10,050 nucleotides of DNA from Atkinsonella hypoxylon (GCA_000729835.1 JFHB01000403.1:1-10050), one strand, 5' to 3'; counted from the first letter of the stretch, positions 1-8,039 are shown. Notes: generated by a model from the letters alone, not told the origin. Program-made: numbers and translations.

Positions 1-2100
1 AGGCATTAGTTAGTATAGGTCTTATAAGCTAACTTTAATCTTCTTCTAAAAAATATCTTTAAATAATTATATAAAAAAGCTATACTTTTTATATCTATAG
101 AGCTATTTTCTTTAGCTTTCTTTTCTTTCTTTTTAGCCTAGTTTTTTAAAGCTCCTTTTTACTTAATAGAGTGTTATATCTCTATAGTATAAACTCTAAA
201 GAGCTAAGCTATAATTCTCTCCTTAATTAGTATATAAAGAGTTCTTTTAGGTTTATATTTCTTTATCTTAAACATTAAAGTTACTATAGTACTATTAGTA
301 AGGTCTCTCTTAAGAATAGCTTCTAGTAGGATATATATTAAGTAATAATTAAAAATATTAATCTTATTAAAGATTTAATCTAATATCTTTCTCTCTTTCT
401 TACTAAGCTTTTAATAGTTTAATGTTTTTTTACTAAATTTCTTAACTTAAGAATAATACTATTTTATAATATAGTAGTTAAAATAATTAACTTAGAACAC
501 TATAAGTCTATAAAAATAACTTTCTATACTAAAGAAGCTTTATATAAGAATAAATAGCACTAGATTATTTAATTCTACTGTTAAGATACTTACTCTTTAA
601 TTATACTTTATAAAGCTAATCTTATTATTATACTAGTAAAACTAGTATTAATTTATATAATAACCTTTCTTACTATAGTAATAGCAGTAATACTGCTTTA
701 TATAGCTTCTAGTTATATAGGTCCTAAAGCTTTAGGCATTATTATATATATTAATAGCGTTAATATATATATTCTGCCTTTTCTCTTTCTTTTTCTTAAA
801 TTTCTCTTTAAAAAGCTTTATAATATTTATCTTTAAAACTACTTACTTTATAAGTATAATCTTTATATCTTTAAACTTCTAGGTTAAATTATCTATTTAA
901 TCTTTTACTTCTAAAATAAGCTATATAATTTCCTTAGCTTTATAACTAAAATTACTTATACTATAATACTTAGAACTTTTTCTGCCTAAAGGTATATAAA
1001 GGTAGTCTCTTCTATTATTATAGAGTTTAGAATTACAGTTTTTTAGCTCTATTTTAGCTTATATATACTAGCTAAGCTACTCTAATAACTCTCTATAGAG
1101 CATTGTAATAAACTTAGCTCTAGTAACTTTTATTTAATCTATAAAGCTAGTAAGTATAGCATTTAGTAAGGCCTTATAAATATAATTAAACTAAGAGGTT
1201 ATACTGCACTATATATAGAGCTTAGCGCTAATTATAGTAGCTTAATGCTCTTAAAGCTAATAGAGAGTGTCTTTTATAGTTCTTAAATAGTTTCTTTTTA
1301 GGTCTTTAAGCTTCTTATTAGCTTACTTCTTTTAATTCTAAGAAGTAGCTTTATACTAAAGTAAAAGCTACTCTTTAGCTTCTTTTTAATTATATAAGGT
1401 ATAAATAACCTTTATATACTTATAGATTAATAGATTAATATAATAAATAAATATCTTCTACTAGTTTTTCTTTAGAATAAATAAGGTTTCTATTTTTAGC
1501 TTAAAGCTAGTTAAGTAATTAAGAATATTTTCTTCTTTAAATTAATATATATTAAACTTTTTATTAAAGGTAGCCTAAGCTTACTACTTTTTAATAGCTT
1601 TATCTATAGCTTTAGCAAGAGCCTTATAAGGTATAGCTATAGCGCTATTAGTACTAGCCTTTTTATCTTAAGTATTTAATTCTATTATAATCTTAGGTTT
1701 TAAAATAACTTTTTTAGAAGATTTACTAGATTAGCTAGAGCTAGTATTAGCTACTTTAAATATAGAGCTTATACTTTTCTTTAAGAGATATAAAATATTA
1801 AACTTATATAAATAACTAGTAAAATAGCTTAATATAGAAGGTAGGTATAAAAAGAACAATTAATTTTGCTTAATAGAAAGAGTATAATATATATAATTCT
1901 ATATATTAGCTATACTTTTAATGCTCTTACTTTCTACTTCTATAGTTATATAAGCTTTTAACGCTAAAACGTAAAGGCTAAGGACTTAATTGCTAATAAC
2001 AGTAAATATAAAGATAACTGCTAAGATAAGGATAAAAGAGAAATTTTTCTCTGTAATTAAATAATTATAATATCTAAAGGACCTAAAAACTTCTTTTTTA
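1..2100 (-). pseudogene. Gag-like polyprotein of an LTR retrotransposon, downstream part (RIP-degraded)
   Basis: One minus-strand frame can be read from 2098 down to the window edge if TAA and TAG are taken as decayed Gln/Trp codons. It is rich in Lys, Ile, Gln and Ser and looks helical. A Lys-rich stretch (near 790-830) precedes a degenerate CCHC zinc knuckle at 645-686, the usual order in retroelement Gag, which packages the RNA. About 215 codons follow the knuckle; I found no convincing aspartic protease motif, so Pol is not identified. The frame is in phase with the upstream part (2925-3219) once the TIR element at 2101-2924 and one TA are removed. Absence of TGA is weak evidence here because TGA is missing from the whole stretch. 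A LINE ORF1 with a zinc knuckle is an alternative, but the LTR-like start upstream favours an LTR element. Confidence 0.45.
645..686 (-). other. Degenerate CCHC zinc knuckle in the Gag-like frame
   Basis: Fourteen codons read C-Y-Y-Y-S-K-K-G-Y-Y-I-N-Q-Y on the minus strand. The spacing is exactly C-x2-C-x4-H-x4-C if the second and last Cys (TGY to TAY) and the His (CAY to TAY) each changed to Tyr by one transition. The Gly just before the His position, usual in retroviral-type knuckles, is present. All three lost ligands are explained by the same mutation type that dominates the window. Confidence 0.55.
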
Positions 2101-2112
2101 CTGTATTAAGGC
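2101..2112 (+). repeat. Left terminal inverted repeat of copy A (decayed)
   Basis: CTGTATTAAGGC, directly after TA at 2099-2100. Compared with the intact right end it has two G-to-A changes, one C-to-T change and one transversion. No other copy's left end lies in the window, so the call rests on this similarity and on the flanking TA. Confidence 0.5.
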
Positions 2113-2442
2113 TATTTTAGCTAAGGGCAAAATAGAGGTTAAATAAGCTAGCTAGTATTTGCAATATAGTAATTGTTTTTAACTAAGCCTAGCTCTTCTT
2201 AGCTTAAAAAAGCTATAGAAATTTTCTTCTCTTTTTAATTAAATAATCCCTTATAATATAGAGCTTTTATCCCTATAATTTCCTCCTTTCTTATATTAGC
2301 AATATTTAAGCTAAAGTGCTCTTTTATCTTTAATGCTTAGCAGCTTTTTTTTCTTCTTTCTTCTAGAATCTCTATAAAAAACCTTTTAATTATATAACGC
2401 ACTTTAATTAGAATAAGTCCCTAGTAAAGCCCCTATTTTTGT

Positions 2443-2908
2443 TGCCTTAAAACTAAACCCCTAAATAACTATATAGCTTACACTAAAGTAAGTAATAATA
2501 TAGTGTATATTAAGATTAAAGAGAATTAGTAAAGAGTAAGATATTTATTAGTGTATACTATTAAATAATAGTAGGTAAGAAGATTAAATAGTTAGAAAAG
2601 AGCGGAAATAAAATATTAATTGCAGCTTAAAAGATATATACGCGCAAAAAGGAGCTAAATATATTAAAGAGTTAGAGAAAGTGTTACTAGCAGTAAAGCA
2701 ATATCTCTTAAGAGTTAAGTGTTATAAATTAAAGTAGGCTAAAAGATATTAATTAATTAAAAGGGCAAAAGCCCAAAAAGAATCAGCAGAAGCTGCTTGC
2801 GCACTTGCTTGCTTAAACTATCTAGACGTCTAGGCAATGCGCACTCTTATAGAGAAAACCTGTATGTAGCATCCCTTGCAAAGCTAATATAAGAGCGCAA
2901 GGGGGTAA
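2443..2908 (+). pseudogene. Transposase-like coding remnant in copy A (C-terminal part, degraded)
   Basis: Across the three copies a protein-like reading can be pieced together in the plus orientation of copy A. It begins near the motif T-K-P-L-N-N, continues through a basic region rich in Lys, Arg, Gln and Leu that should be helical, and ends at a TAA (2906-2908) formed inside the GGGGGTAACCCC of the terminal region. The two halves lie in different frames, so at least one frameshift is present. A basic helical tail is compatible with the C-terminus of a pogo/Fot-type transposase, but no DDE or HTH motif is visible in this part and the family call is inferred mainly from the TA/TIR structure. 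Copy A carries more RIP-type stops than copy B in the first half and fewer in the last 130 bp. Confidence 0.3.
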
Positions 2909-2912
2909 CCCC

Positions 2913-2924
2913 GCCGCGACACAG
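2913..2924 (-). repeat. Right terminal inverted repeat of copy A (intact)
   Basis: Read inward on the minus strand: CTGTGTCGCGGC, with TA outside at 2925-2926. It is identical to the end of copy C at 9369-9380; copy B (8028-8039) shows the same end with only transitions. Just inside is the near-palindrome GGGGTAACCCC (2902-2912). Confidence 0.75.
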
Positions 2925-3219
2925 TAATTACTATTTACTAAGCCTAAAAGCTCTATTTATTTCTATTATAAGGGTTTACTATAGGTAGAGGCTTCTGTTT
3001 AGGTTCCTTTAGCTGCTAGCCTACTGCAGCTTAAAGCTACTTCTCTTTCTATATATAGTTTATTATAAAGCGTTATAGTTCCTTTATCTATAGGGATTAG
3101 CTTTTAACTAATTTATAAAGCACTATAATTTCTACTGCTTCTTAGCTAATTTCTACTGTATTTTCCCTTATCTCTCTATAAAGGTTAAAAGGGTGCTTAA
3201 GCTAACTAGCTAGGCTCTT
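2925..3219 (-). pseudogene. Gag-like polyprotein, N-terminal part (interrupted by copy A)
   Basis: From about 3219 down to 2926 the minus strand reads as about 97 codons with only TAA/TAG stops. The product is hydrophilic, with a likely coiled-coil stretch rich in Glu, Gln, Lys and Ile (codons about 15-60) followed by a Pro/Lys-rich segment, a common build for retroelement Gag N-termini. It lies just downstream of the LTR-like sequence ending at about 3241, as expected for gag. The true start codon is not identifiable because ATG is readily lost to ATA here. The frame runs directly into the copy A insertion and resumes in phase at 2098. Retroelement identity is inferred from position and composition, not from a conserved domain in this part. 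Confidence 0.4.
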
Positions 3220-3240
3220 ATTGCTATAACTAAACAATAT

Positions 3241-3602
3241 TGTTCTTACTAGTGTTCTATCTATAGAATAATTATAGTATATAATAAACTAACCTAGTAG
3301 CTACTACTAACTAGTGTCTATAATAAGAACTATAATTATAGAGAGAAAAGGAGGAAAAGAGAAGGAACTAGAAGCCTCTCTATACCCCTATACTATATAT
3401 CTAGGGGTAGGTCTATCCCCTTAGGAGCCCCTTTTAGTATATACTTTATAGCTAAGGTTCTCTCTCTAGGGCCTAGTAAAGTCTAAGTAACCCCTAAACA
3501 AATGCAGCTCGCTTCTATCCCTTTACCTATATAGATCTCTGTCTCTCTCCTGCTGTCCTCTCTCTACTAAAAGACCTAAGCCTAAGGCTCGAGTCCATAA
3601 CA
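3241..3602 (-). repeat. 5' LTR of a second LTR retrotransposon
   Basis: On the minus strand this starts TGTTATGGACTCGAGCC at 3602, immediately after copia integrase homology stops at 3603, so the boundary is sharp. It ends in ACA at 3241, or alternatively at 3253. It contains a TATA-like run (about 3391-3399), then a pyrimidine-rich leader (about 3340-3380), which is the expected U3-R order for leftward transcription. An 8-bp stem with an 11-base loop sits at 3383-3409. The Gag-like frame begins about 20 bp downstream. No second LTR copy is in the window, and I could not identify a primer binding site with confidence. It is not similar to the copia LTR at 3780-4489. Confidence 0.5.
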
Positions 3603-3779
3603 ACTAGGAATAGTTCTTTTAGCTAGCTTCTGCAACCTAGATCTCTGTTCTAATGGGATTAGAACTTCGCAATAGGAGCTTACAGCTCTAATTTTGGAAA
3701 AATCAGGCTTATAGGTCTTAGAAGGCTCTAAATCAGCTAAAAATAGCTGTTTAGGACTTAGTGGCTTAGTAGTATTAGC
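3603..3779 (-). pseudogene. Copia integrase fragment (C-terminal part), less mutated copy
   Basis: This aligns without gaps to 6871-7047 of the main copia element (constant offset 3268) in the same orientation. It encodes the integrase C-terminal segment with T-K-P-L-S-P-K-Q, E-P-S-K-T-Y-K-P and R-L-Q-K-L-A-K-R-T-I-P. Unlike the long copy it has no in-frame stop: CAG, TCA, ATGG and CGCA sites survive here and appear as TAG, TTA, AAGG and TACA there. It is cut on one side by the LTR starting at 3602 and on the other by the probable copia LTR end at 3780. It is therefore a target-site remnant of an older copia copy, not part of the element at 3780-7552. Confidence 0.8.
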
Positions 3780-3802
3780 TGTAATTATTGAAAATAATAG
3801 GG

Positions 3803-3872
3803 ATTACAGGACTAGATATCTAAGAGGGTAGTGGTCTCTTAGATTTAGCACCTGTAATTGCTCCTAGCAATT
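3803..3872. other. Nested hairpin-forming segment in the putative U5 region
   Basis: An outer 8-bp stem ATTACAGG (3803-3810) with CCTGTAAT (3851-3858) encloses a 9-bp stem ATCTAAGAG (3818-3826) with CTCTTAGAT (3836-3844) and a 9-base loop. A competing 7-bp stem AATTGCT (3856-3862) with AGCAATT (3866-3872) shares bases with the outer stem. All stems are perfect. If the LTR call is right, this would be in U5 of the retroelement RNA. Confidence 0.6.
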
Positions 3873-4156
3873 ATCACGTAGTGGAAGCAGCAGCGGCCTA
3901 AATCAAGCTGTAGTGTATAGTATAGATTACGTAGAGGCAATAGATAACTGTAATAGTAGTATCTTTATATTAAGAGCGCTGTAACGAACTTAGTGAGAGT
4001 AGAATCTTGAATCTTTCTAGTCCTTTATAGACCCTCTAACTATATTAGCGGGCTATAGTCGCTAGAAGGGGCTTATAGGCTACTTTATAATTTCCGCAAA
4101 AAGATTTACTATATAAAAACAAAAAAATCAACTTACAGCTATATAAACGAGAAACC

Positions 4157-4166
4157 TATATATATA
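4157..4166 (-). promoter_or_regulatory. TATA box in the copia LTR
   Basis: A TATATATATA run about 325 bp into the LTR in the direction of transcription. Its position fits the U3/R boundary. The call depends on the LTR assignment. Confidence 0.35.
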
Positions 4167-4489
4167 ATTTAACAAATTCTACTAATAGTAAATAACCCTT
4201 ATAAGCAACTCTATCTAACAATTATACTATTAGATAGCCCTAATTCTTAGCTTTTAAATAATATACTTCTTAAATTTCTACTATTACTAGTTGTAGAGAA
4301 AAACGCTGTTAAAGCTGACTATAGGTTAGGCAACTTTGCCTTAGTTAAATCTAGATGTTTTGCATTTAGTAACAGCAATATCTCTACTAAAAATTAACGT
4401 AATATAACCAAAAAAGGGTTACGTAATAGAGCAACTAGTAGGTAACTAGTAAGCATAAAAATAGACTATAGGGTAGCTTATTTTTAACA

Positions 4490-4500
4490 CTCCCTCTAGA
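4490..4500 (-). other. Polypurine tract of the copia element
   Basis: TCTAGAGGGAG on the minus strand, immediately before the LTR start TGTT. The G-rich purine run just upstream of the 3' LTR is where plus-strand DNA synthesis begins in LTR retroelements. About 150 bp of untranslated sequence separates it from the pol stop at 4654-4656; I see nothing else in that gap. Confidence 0.5.
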
Positions 4501-4653
4501 AATATAAGAAGTAACTAGTTCTATAAGCAACTTAGCTCCTTTAAAGGATATCTAAGTAAGAATTAACTAACGAAATACAGTACTAATAATATAACTAATA
4601 ACATAACTAATTCTAGCAATTCTAGAGTAGTTATAGTTGAATATAACTAGTTA

Positions 4654-4735
4654 TTATTGATTGTTTTTGTTGTTTTCGATTTTTAACTGTTTTTCGTTGC
4701 TTTTCGATTTTTTAAGTGTTTTTATTGCTTTTATA
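4654..4735 (-). other. Lys/Asn-rich tail after RNase H
   Basis: After the canonical copia C-terminus the frame continues for about 27 codons made almost only of Lys, Asn, Glu, Ser and Gln, ending in tandem TAA TAA (4651-4656). On the plus strand this appears as a T-rich imperfect repeat of GTTTTTCG-like units. It is either a basic C-terminal tail or readthrough of a low-complexity 3' region after loss of the original stop. Confidence 0.5.
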
Positions 4736-7552
4736 AGCTAGCTAGAAAGCTCTAGTAACTTAATAAATTGTTAATGCTTTTAGATAGTAAGAGGCTTAGT
4801 TAGGCTATCTACTAGCATCTAATTCATATCAATATAACTAACCTTAGCTATACCTTTACAAATCTTTTCCCTAATATAGTTAAACTTTAAAAGGGTGTGC
4901 TTAGTCCTACTATATAACGTAGAGTTATAAGCAGTAACTATAGCGCCTTAATTATTACACCTAATAGAAATAGGAGGGGTTAAAGGCAGCTTTATCTCCT
5001 TAAAAAGGCTGTAGAGCTACTCTAATTCCTTAATAGCTTCTAATAATACATTAGATTCTGCTTCTAAGGTAGAAAGAGCAATAGTACTAGCTTTCTTTAA
5101 TTTCTAGCTAATAGGTCCACTAGCTAGCTTATATAGATAAGCATAGGTTAATTTAGAAGAGACTTTATCACCAGTAAAATCGCTATTGCAATAACTAAGG
5201 AGAGTCTTTAAGACTTCTTTATAACTAATAGTAGTATTAAAAGACTTTTTAGACTTTAAGTATAGACTAGAACGCTTATAAATAATAGTAAAGCTTCTAG
5301 TACTACCTAAGTACTAAAGGAGGTGCTTAGAGGCGTTTAGATGCTCTATATAGGGCTTAGCTAAGAAGGTTAATAGCTACTGAACGGAAAAAGCAATATC
5401 AGCCCTAGTTAGCAATATAAGGTACATTATAGTGCCTATTATGCTCTAATAAAGCTTATAATTAGATTTTAAGAGGAGTTTTATAACTAGTTGCTTTAGG
5501 ATCCCTAGCTGTATAGGGATAGAAGCTGGCTTAGTATCTAGCATATTGAATCTTTCTAGGGCTTTAAGGATGTATTAAGATTAATGGATTTTAATAGACC
5601 TTTTAGACCTATTACAGGTAATTTAAACGCCTAGGAAGAATTCTGCTAGTCCTCTATCTTCTATTAAATAAGCTTAATTTAGTAGCTTTTTAAGCTTATT
5701 AATATATTGTAAATTAGGCCTAATTAGAAGACAGTTATCTACATAAGTAGCAATATATGTAGATATAGCTAGGTTATAAAAGACTGCTAGGTCTAATATA
5801 AGAGGTTTAAATCTATACTTTTAAAGTAATTCTGTTAGAATTTGCTGCTATTCTCTAGGACTTTGCTTTAGACTATAGAGGGATTTTTTTAGCTTAATTA
5901 CTTGCTCTTTAGAGGGCTTATAATTACAGCTTTTTAGTAGCTTAGCTACTAATAGCGATGCTTGCTCTGCAAATTCAACGAATCTATCTAGGATTTCTAT
6001 ATAAATAGCTTCTTTTAGCTTGCTATTTAAAAACGCTCCTATAAAATCGATTTACTTAACTTCTTAGTTATTAAAAGCTGCAAGAGCTAATAATATACGC
6101 TAGCTAGAAGGAATACTAGTTGCAGCAAAGGTCTCTAGATAGTCTTAACCTTTTATTTACATAAATCCCTTAGCAATAAGGCAGGCCTTATATTTTATAG
6201 GATTATTTTCTTTATTCTTCTTTAGCCTATAAATAAGCCTATTCTTTAGAACTCTTTAGCCCTTAGGTACTTAGTCTTTCCCTATAAATTTAAAGGTTCT
6301 AGCAGCTAATAGCTGCTTAAATTCGCTATAGGTAGCTTCTATCTAATGCTGCTTAGTAGAGCTTTTTAGGGCTTGCTTTTATATGTTAGGAAGTTTATCC
6401 TTATTACTATTAGAAGTAATAGCTGCTTTAGTCCTTGCCTTAAAGCATAGATCCTTAATTAAGGAAAATATATCTCTATCTAAATCTATAGCATTAGCAT
6501 TAATAGATTCAGCTTTAGCTTCTATAGGTTCTATATTAGCCTAAGGGGCTTCTATAGATATAGGGGCTTTAGGGGCCTCTACAGCTTCTATAGGGTTGCT
6601 TAGTAGAAGAGCTTAATCTACAGGTTCTAGTAGATAATTCAGCACATCTAGATAACTAGAATAAGGATACTTAAGAGTATAATTATCTACTCATTTATTA
6701 ATTTCTCCCTTTAAAGGATTATTTACTATAGAACTAATAGGAACCTTAGGGATACTCTATAAAATAGAACCTATTCCTTCTATAATTTTAATAAAGCTAG
6801 TCTTTATAACAGCTTATTTAGAGGGGATATATATTAGATATACATTAGAACCTAGTGTAGCTAAAAGTCTACTAGGAATAGTTCTTTTAGCTAGCTTCTG
6901 CAACCTAGATTGTTATTCTAAAGGAATTAGAACTTTACAATAGGAGCCTATAGCCCTTATTTTAGTAAAATTAAGCTTATAGGTCTTAAAAGGCTCTAAA
7001 TTAGCTAGATATAGCTGTTTAGGACTTAGTGGTTTAGTACTATTCGCAGTAGTATTAACTAAATCTACTATAGCAGGAAGAATGTAAGACTATAGATATA
7101 AAGGTAATTGTAACTACTGTAGAGTAGCACGCAAACGGTCTAGAAGTACCCTTATAGCTCTCTCTATTAGCCTATTCTATTCGTAAATATAGGGGCAAGA
7201 GGTGCTAAAGCAAATACCCTTAGAAGATAGCTAAGCTTACAACCTAGTATTAATTTCTATACTACTATTAAAATAAAGGTGTTTAGGGTAGCAGTTATAT
7301 TAGTTCTTTAATTCCTTAAAGAAGCCTTTAATACAGCTATAAAGAGTAGAACTCTCTTTATTAGCTAGATTAAAAGACTACTTATACCGTAATTTTCTAT
7401 TAATTAGAAAAAGAACTAGAGGCCTTTTGTTGTGCAGTATAGGCTCTATTTTAACAGTATCTCCCTCTATAATATCTAAACATCTAGGGGGGTTAGGAAT
7501 AGCACGCTTACTAGGTCTTCTAACAGCTTTAGCTTAATTGCAAGCTAGGTAG
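4654..7552 (-). pseudogene. pol: Ty1/copia Pol: integrase, reverse transcriptase, RNase H (RIP-inactivated)
   Basis: About 960 codons on the minus strand in the copia order. Integrase (7552-6840): zinc-finger tail C-N-Q-A-K, first Asp at 7474-7476 (L-D-I-I), second catalytic Asp now Asn (7267-7269), Glu kept at 7162-7164 (L-I-E-R-A-I-R), then L-P-L-Y-L-W. A Pro/Ala/Glu-rich linker follows. Reverse transcriptase: E-F-K-Q-L-L-A-A-R-T-F, K-A-C-L-I-A-K-G-F, first Asp at 6046-6048 (D-F-I-G-A-F-L-N), active site Y-V-D-N at 5734-5745 where Y-V-D-D is usual, and A-D-I-A-F-S-V-Q. RNase H: C-N-S-D-F (5176-5190), A-L-S-T-L-E-A-E-S, L-T-K-P-L. Stops are TAA/TAG at Gln/Trp positions apart from one TGA near 6692. 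A one-base loss near 5311-5318 shifts the frame between K-H-L-L and Y-L-G-S-T. The N-terminus is cut off by copy B. Confidence 0.93.
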
Positions 7553-8039
7553 TTTGTTGCCTTAAAACTAAACCCCTAAATAACCATGCAGCCTACACTA
7601 AAGTAGGTAACGATATAGCGCACGTTAAGATCGAAGAGGATCGGCAGAGAGCGAGATATTTATTAGTGTATACTATTAAGCGATAGTAGGCAAGAAGATT
7701 AAATAGTTAAAAAAGGCAGAAATAAAATATCAATTGCAGCTTATAAGCTATATACGCGCAAAAGGAGCTAAATGTATTAAAGAGTTAAGAAAAGTGTTAG
7801 TATTAGTAAAGTAACGTTTCTTAAGCGTTAAGTGTTGTAAATTAAAGTAGGCTAAAAGATATTAATTAATTAAAAGAGCAAAAGCCTAAAAAGAATTAGT
7901 AGAAGCTACTTATATACTTCCTTCCTTTTTACTATCTATATATCTAGGAGATGTACACTTTTATAGAGAAAAATCTATATATAGTATCCCTTATAAAGCT
8001 AATATAAGAGCGTAAGGGAGTAACCCTACTGCAATATAA
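7553..8039 (+). mobile_element. TIR DNA transposon copy B, left end missing
   Basis: This is homologous to 2441-2924 of copy A, in the same orientation, over its whole length. The right end matches base for base allowing C-to-T and G-to-A changes (8024-8039 against 2909-2924) and is followed by TA at 8040-8041. The left 340 bp present in copy A are absent; homology begins at about 7553, directly against the copia integrase zinc-finger codons. The first 130 bp keep CpG and CpA sites lost from copy A (for example ATCGAAGAGGATCGGCAG), whereas the last 130 bp are heavily mutated, the reverse of copy A. The truncation came either with a deletion of flanking copia sequence or through an incomplete insertion. 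Confidence 0.8.
7557..8023 (+). pseudogene. Transposase-like coding remnant in copy B
   Basis: From about 7557 to 7686 this copy has the best-preserved version of the element's coding remnant: T-K-P-L-N-N-H-A-A-Y-T-K-V-G-N-D-I-A-H, then a Glu/Arg-rich helix to Y-T-I-K-R, without a stop. After that the protein-like reading continues in another frame through a Lys/Gln-rich helical region (near K-G-A-K-C-I-K-E-L) and reaches TAA at about 8021. Comparison of the copies suggests an ancestral product with a basic helical C-terminus, as in pogo/Fot-type transposases, but no catalytic motif is present and the identification is tentative. Confidence 0.3.

Larger units (their letters stand above)
2101..2924 (+). 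mobile_element. TIR DNA transposon copy A (Tc1/mariner-superfamily-like), 824 bp
   Basis: The right end reads inward as CTGTGTCGCGGC and is followed by TA (2925-2926). The left end at 2101 starts CTGTATTAAGGC and is preceded by TA (2099-2100); 8 of these 12 bases match the right end, three more differ by transitions and one by a transversion. TA target duplication plus such ends fits Tc1/mariner (fungal pogo/Fot type). The same right end, next to TA, occurs in copies B and C, so it is a true element end. Bases 2244-2924 pair with 9369-10050 in inverted orientation. At 824 bp it is too short for a complete transposase gene, so it is internally deleted or non-autonomous. It interrupts a retroelement Gag frame. 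The left end is less certain than the right, but it is supported by the frame continuity across the insertion. Confidence 0.65.
3780..4489 (-). repeat. Probable 3' LTR of the copia element
   Basis: On the minus strand it starts TGTTAAAAATAAG at 4489, directly after a purine tract that follows the pol frame. It ends in ATTACA at 3780, exactly where integrase homology of the neighbouring fragment begins. A TATATATATA box lies at 4157-4166, and the downstream 375 bp would be R and U5. That part contains nested hairpins (3803-3872). An alternative end with TTACA at 3980 would give a 510-bp LTR. The stretch keeps TCA and TGA trinucleotides and is less decayed than most of the window. No 5' LTR copy is available for comparison, so the length is provisional. 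Confidence 0.5.

Noticed and set aside
560..700. A start of a Tad1-type LINE endonuclease (a K-V-I-I-Q-I-N-T-like reading on the minus strand).
   Set aside because: It appears in a different frame from the zinc knuckle, no downstream endonuclease motifs follow, and the knuckle reading is far more specific.
1465..1510. A plus-strand DDE-transposase-like reading (N-x-E-x-G-F).
   Set aside because: It needs several assumed reversals and lies outside the transposon left end at 2101; the minus-strand Gag frame explains the region better.
2822..2833. 12-bp palindrome CTAGACGTCTAG as a possible protein-binding site.
   Set aside because: Copies B and C do not preserve the palindrome, so it is more likely chance in copy A.
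3800..3812. GGGATTACAGG resembling the primate Alu consensus.
   Set aside because: Only about 11 bases match and nothing around them does; here these bases form one arm of a hairpin in fungal repeat DNA.
4385..4425. Imperfect inverted TTAACGTAAT / GGTTACGTAA motifs in the copia LTR as a regulatory operator.
   Set aside because: The arms pair only partly and no second copy of the LTR is available to show conservation.
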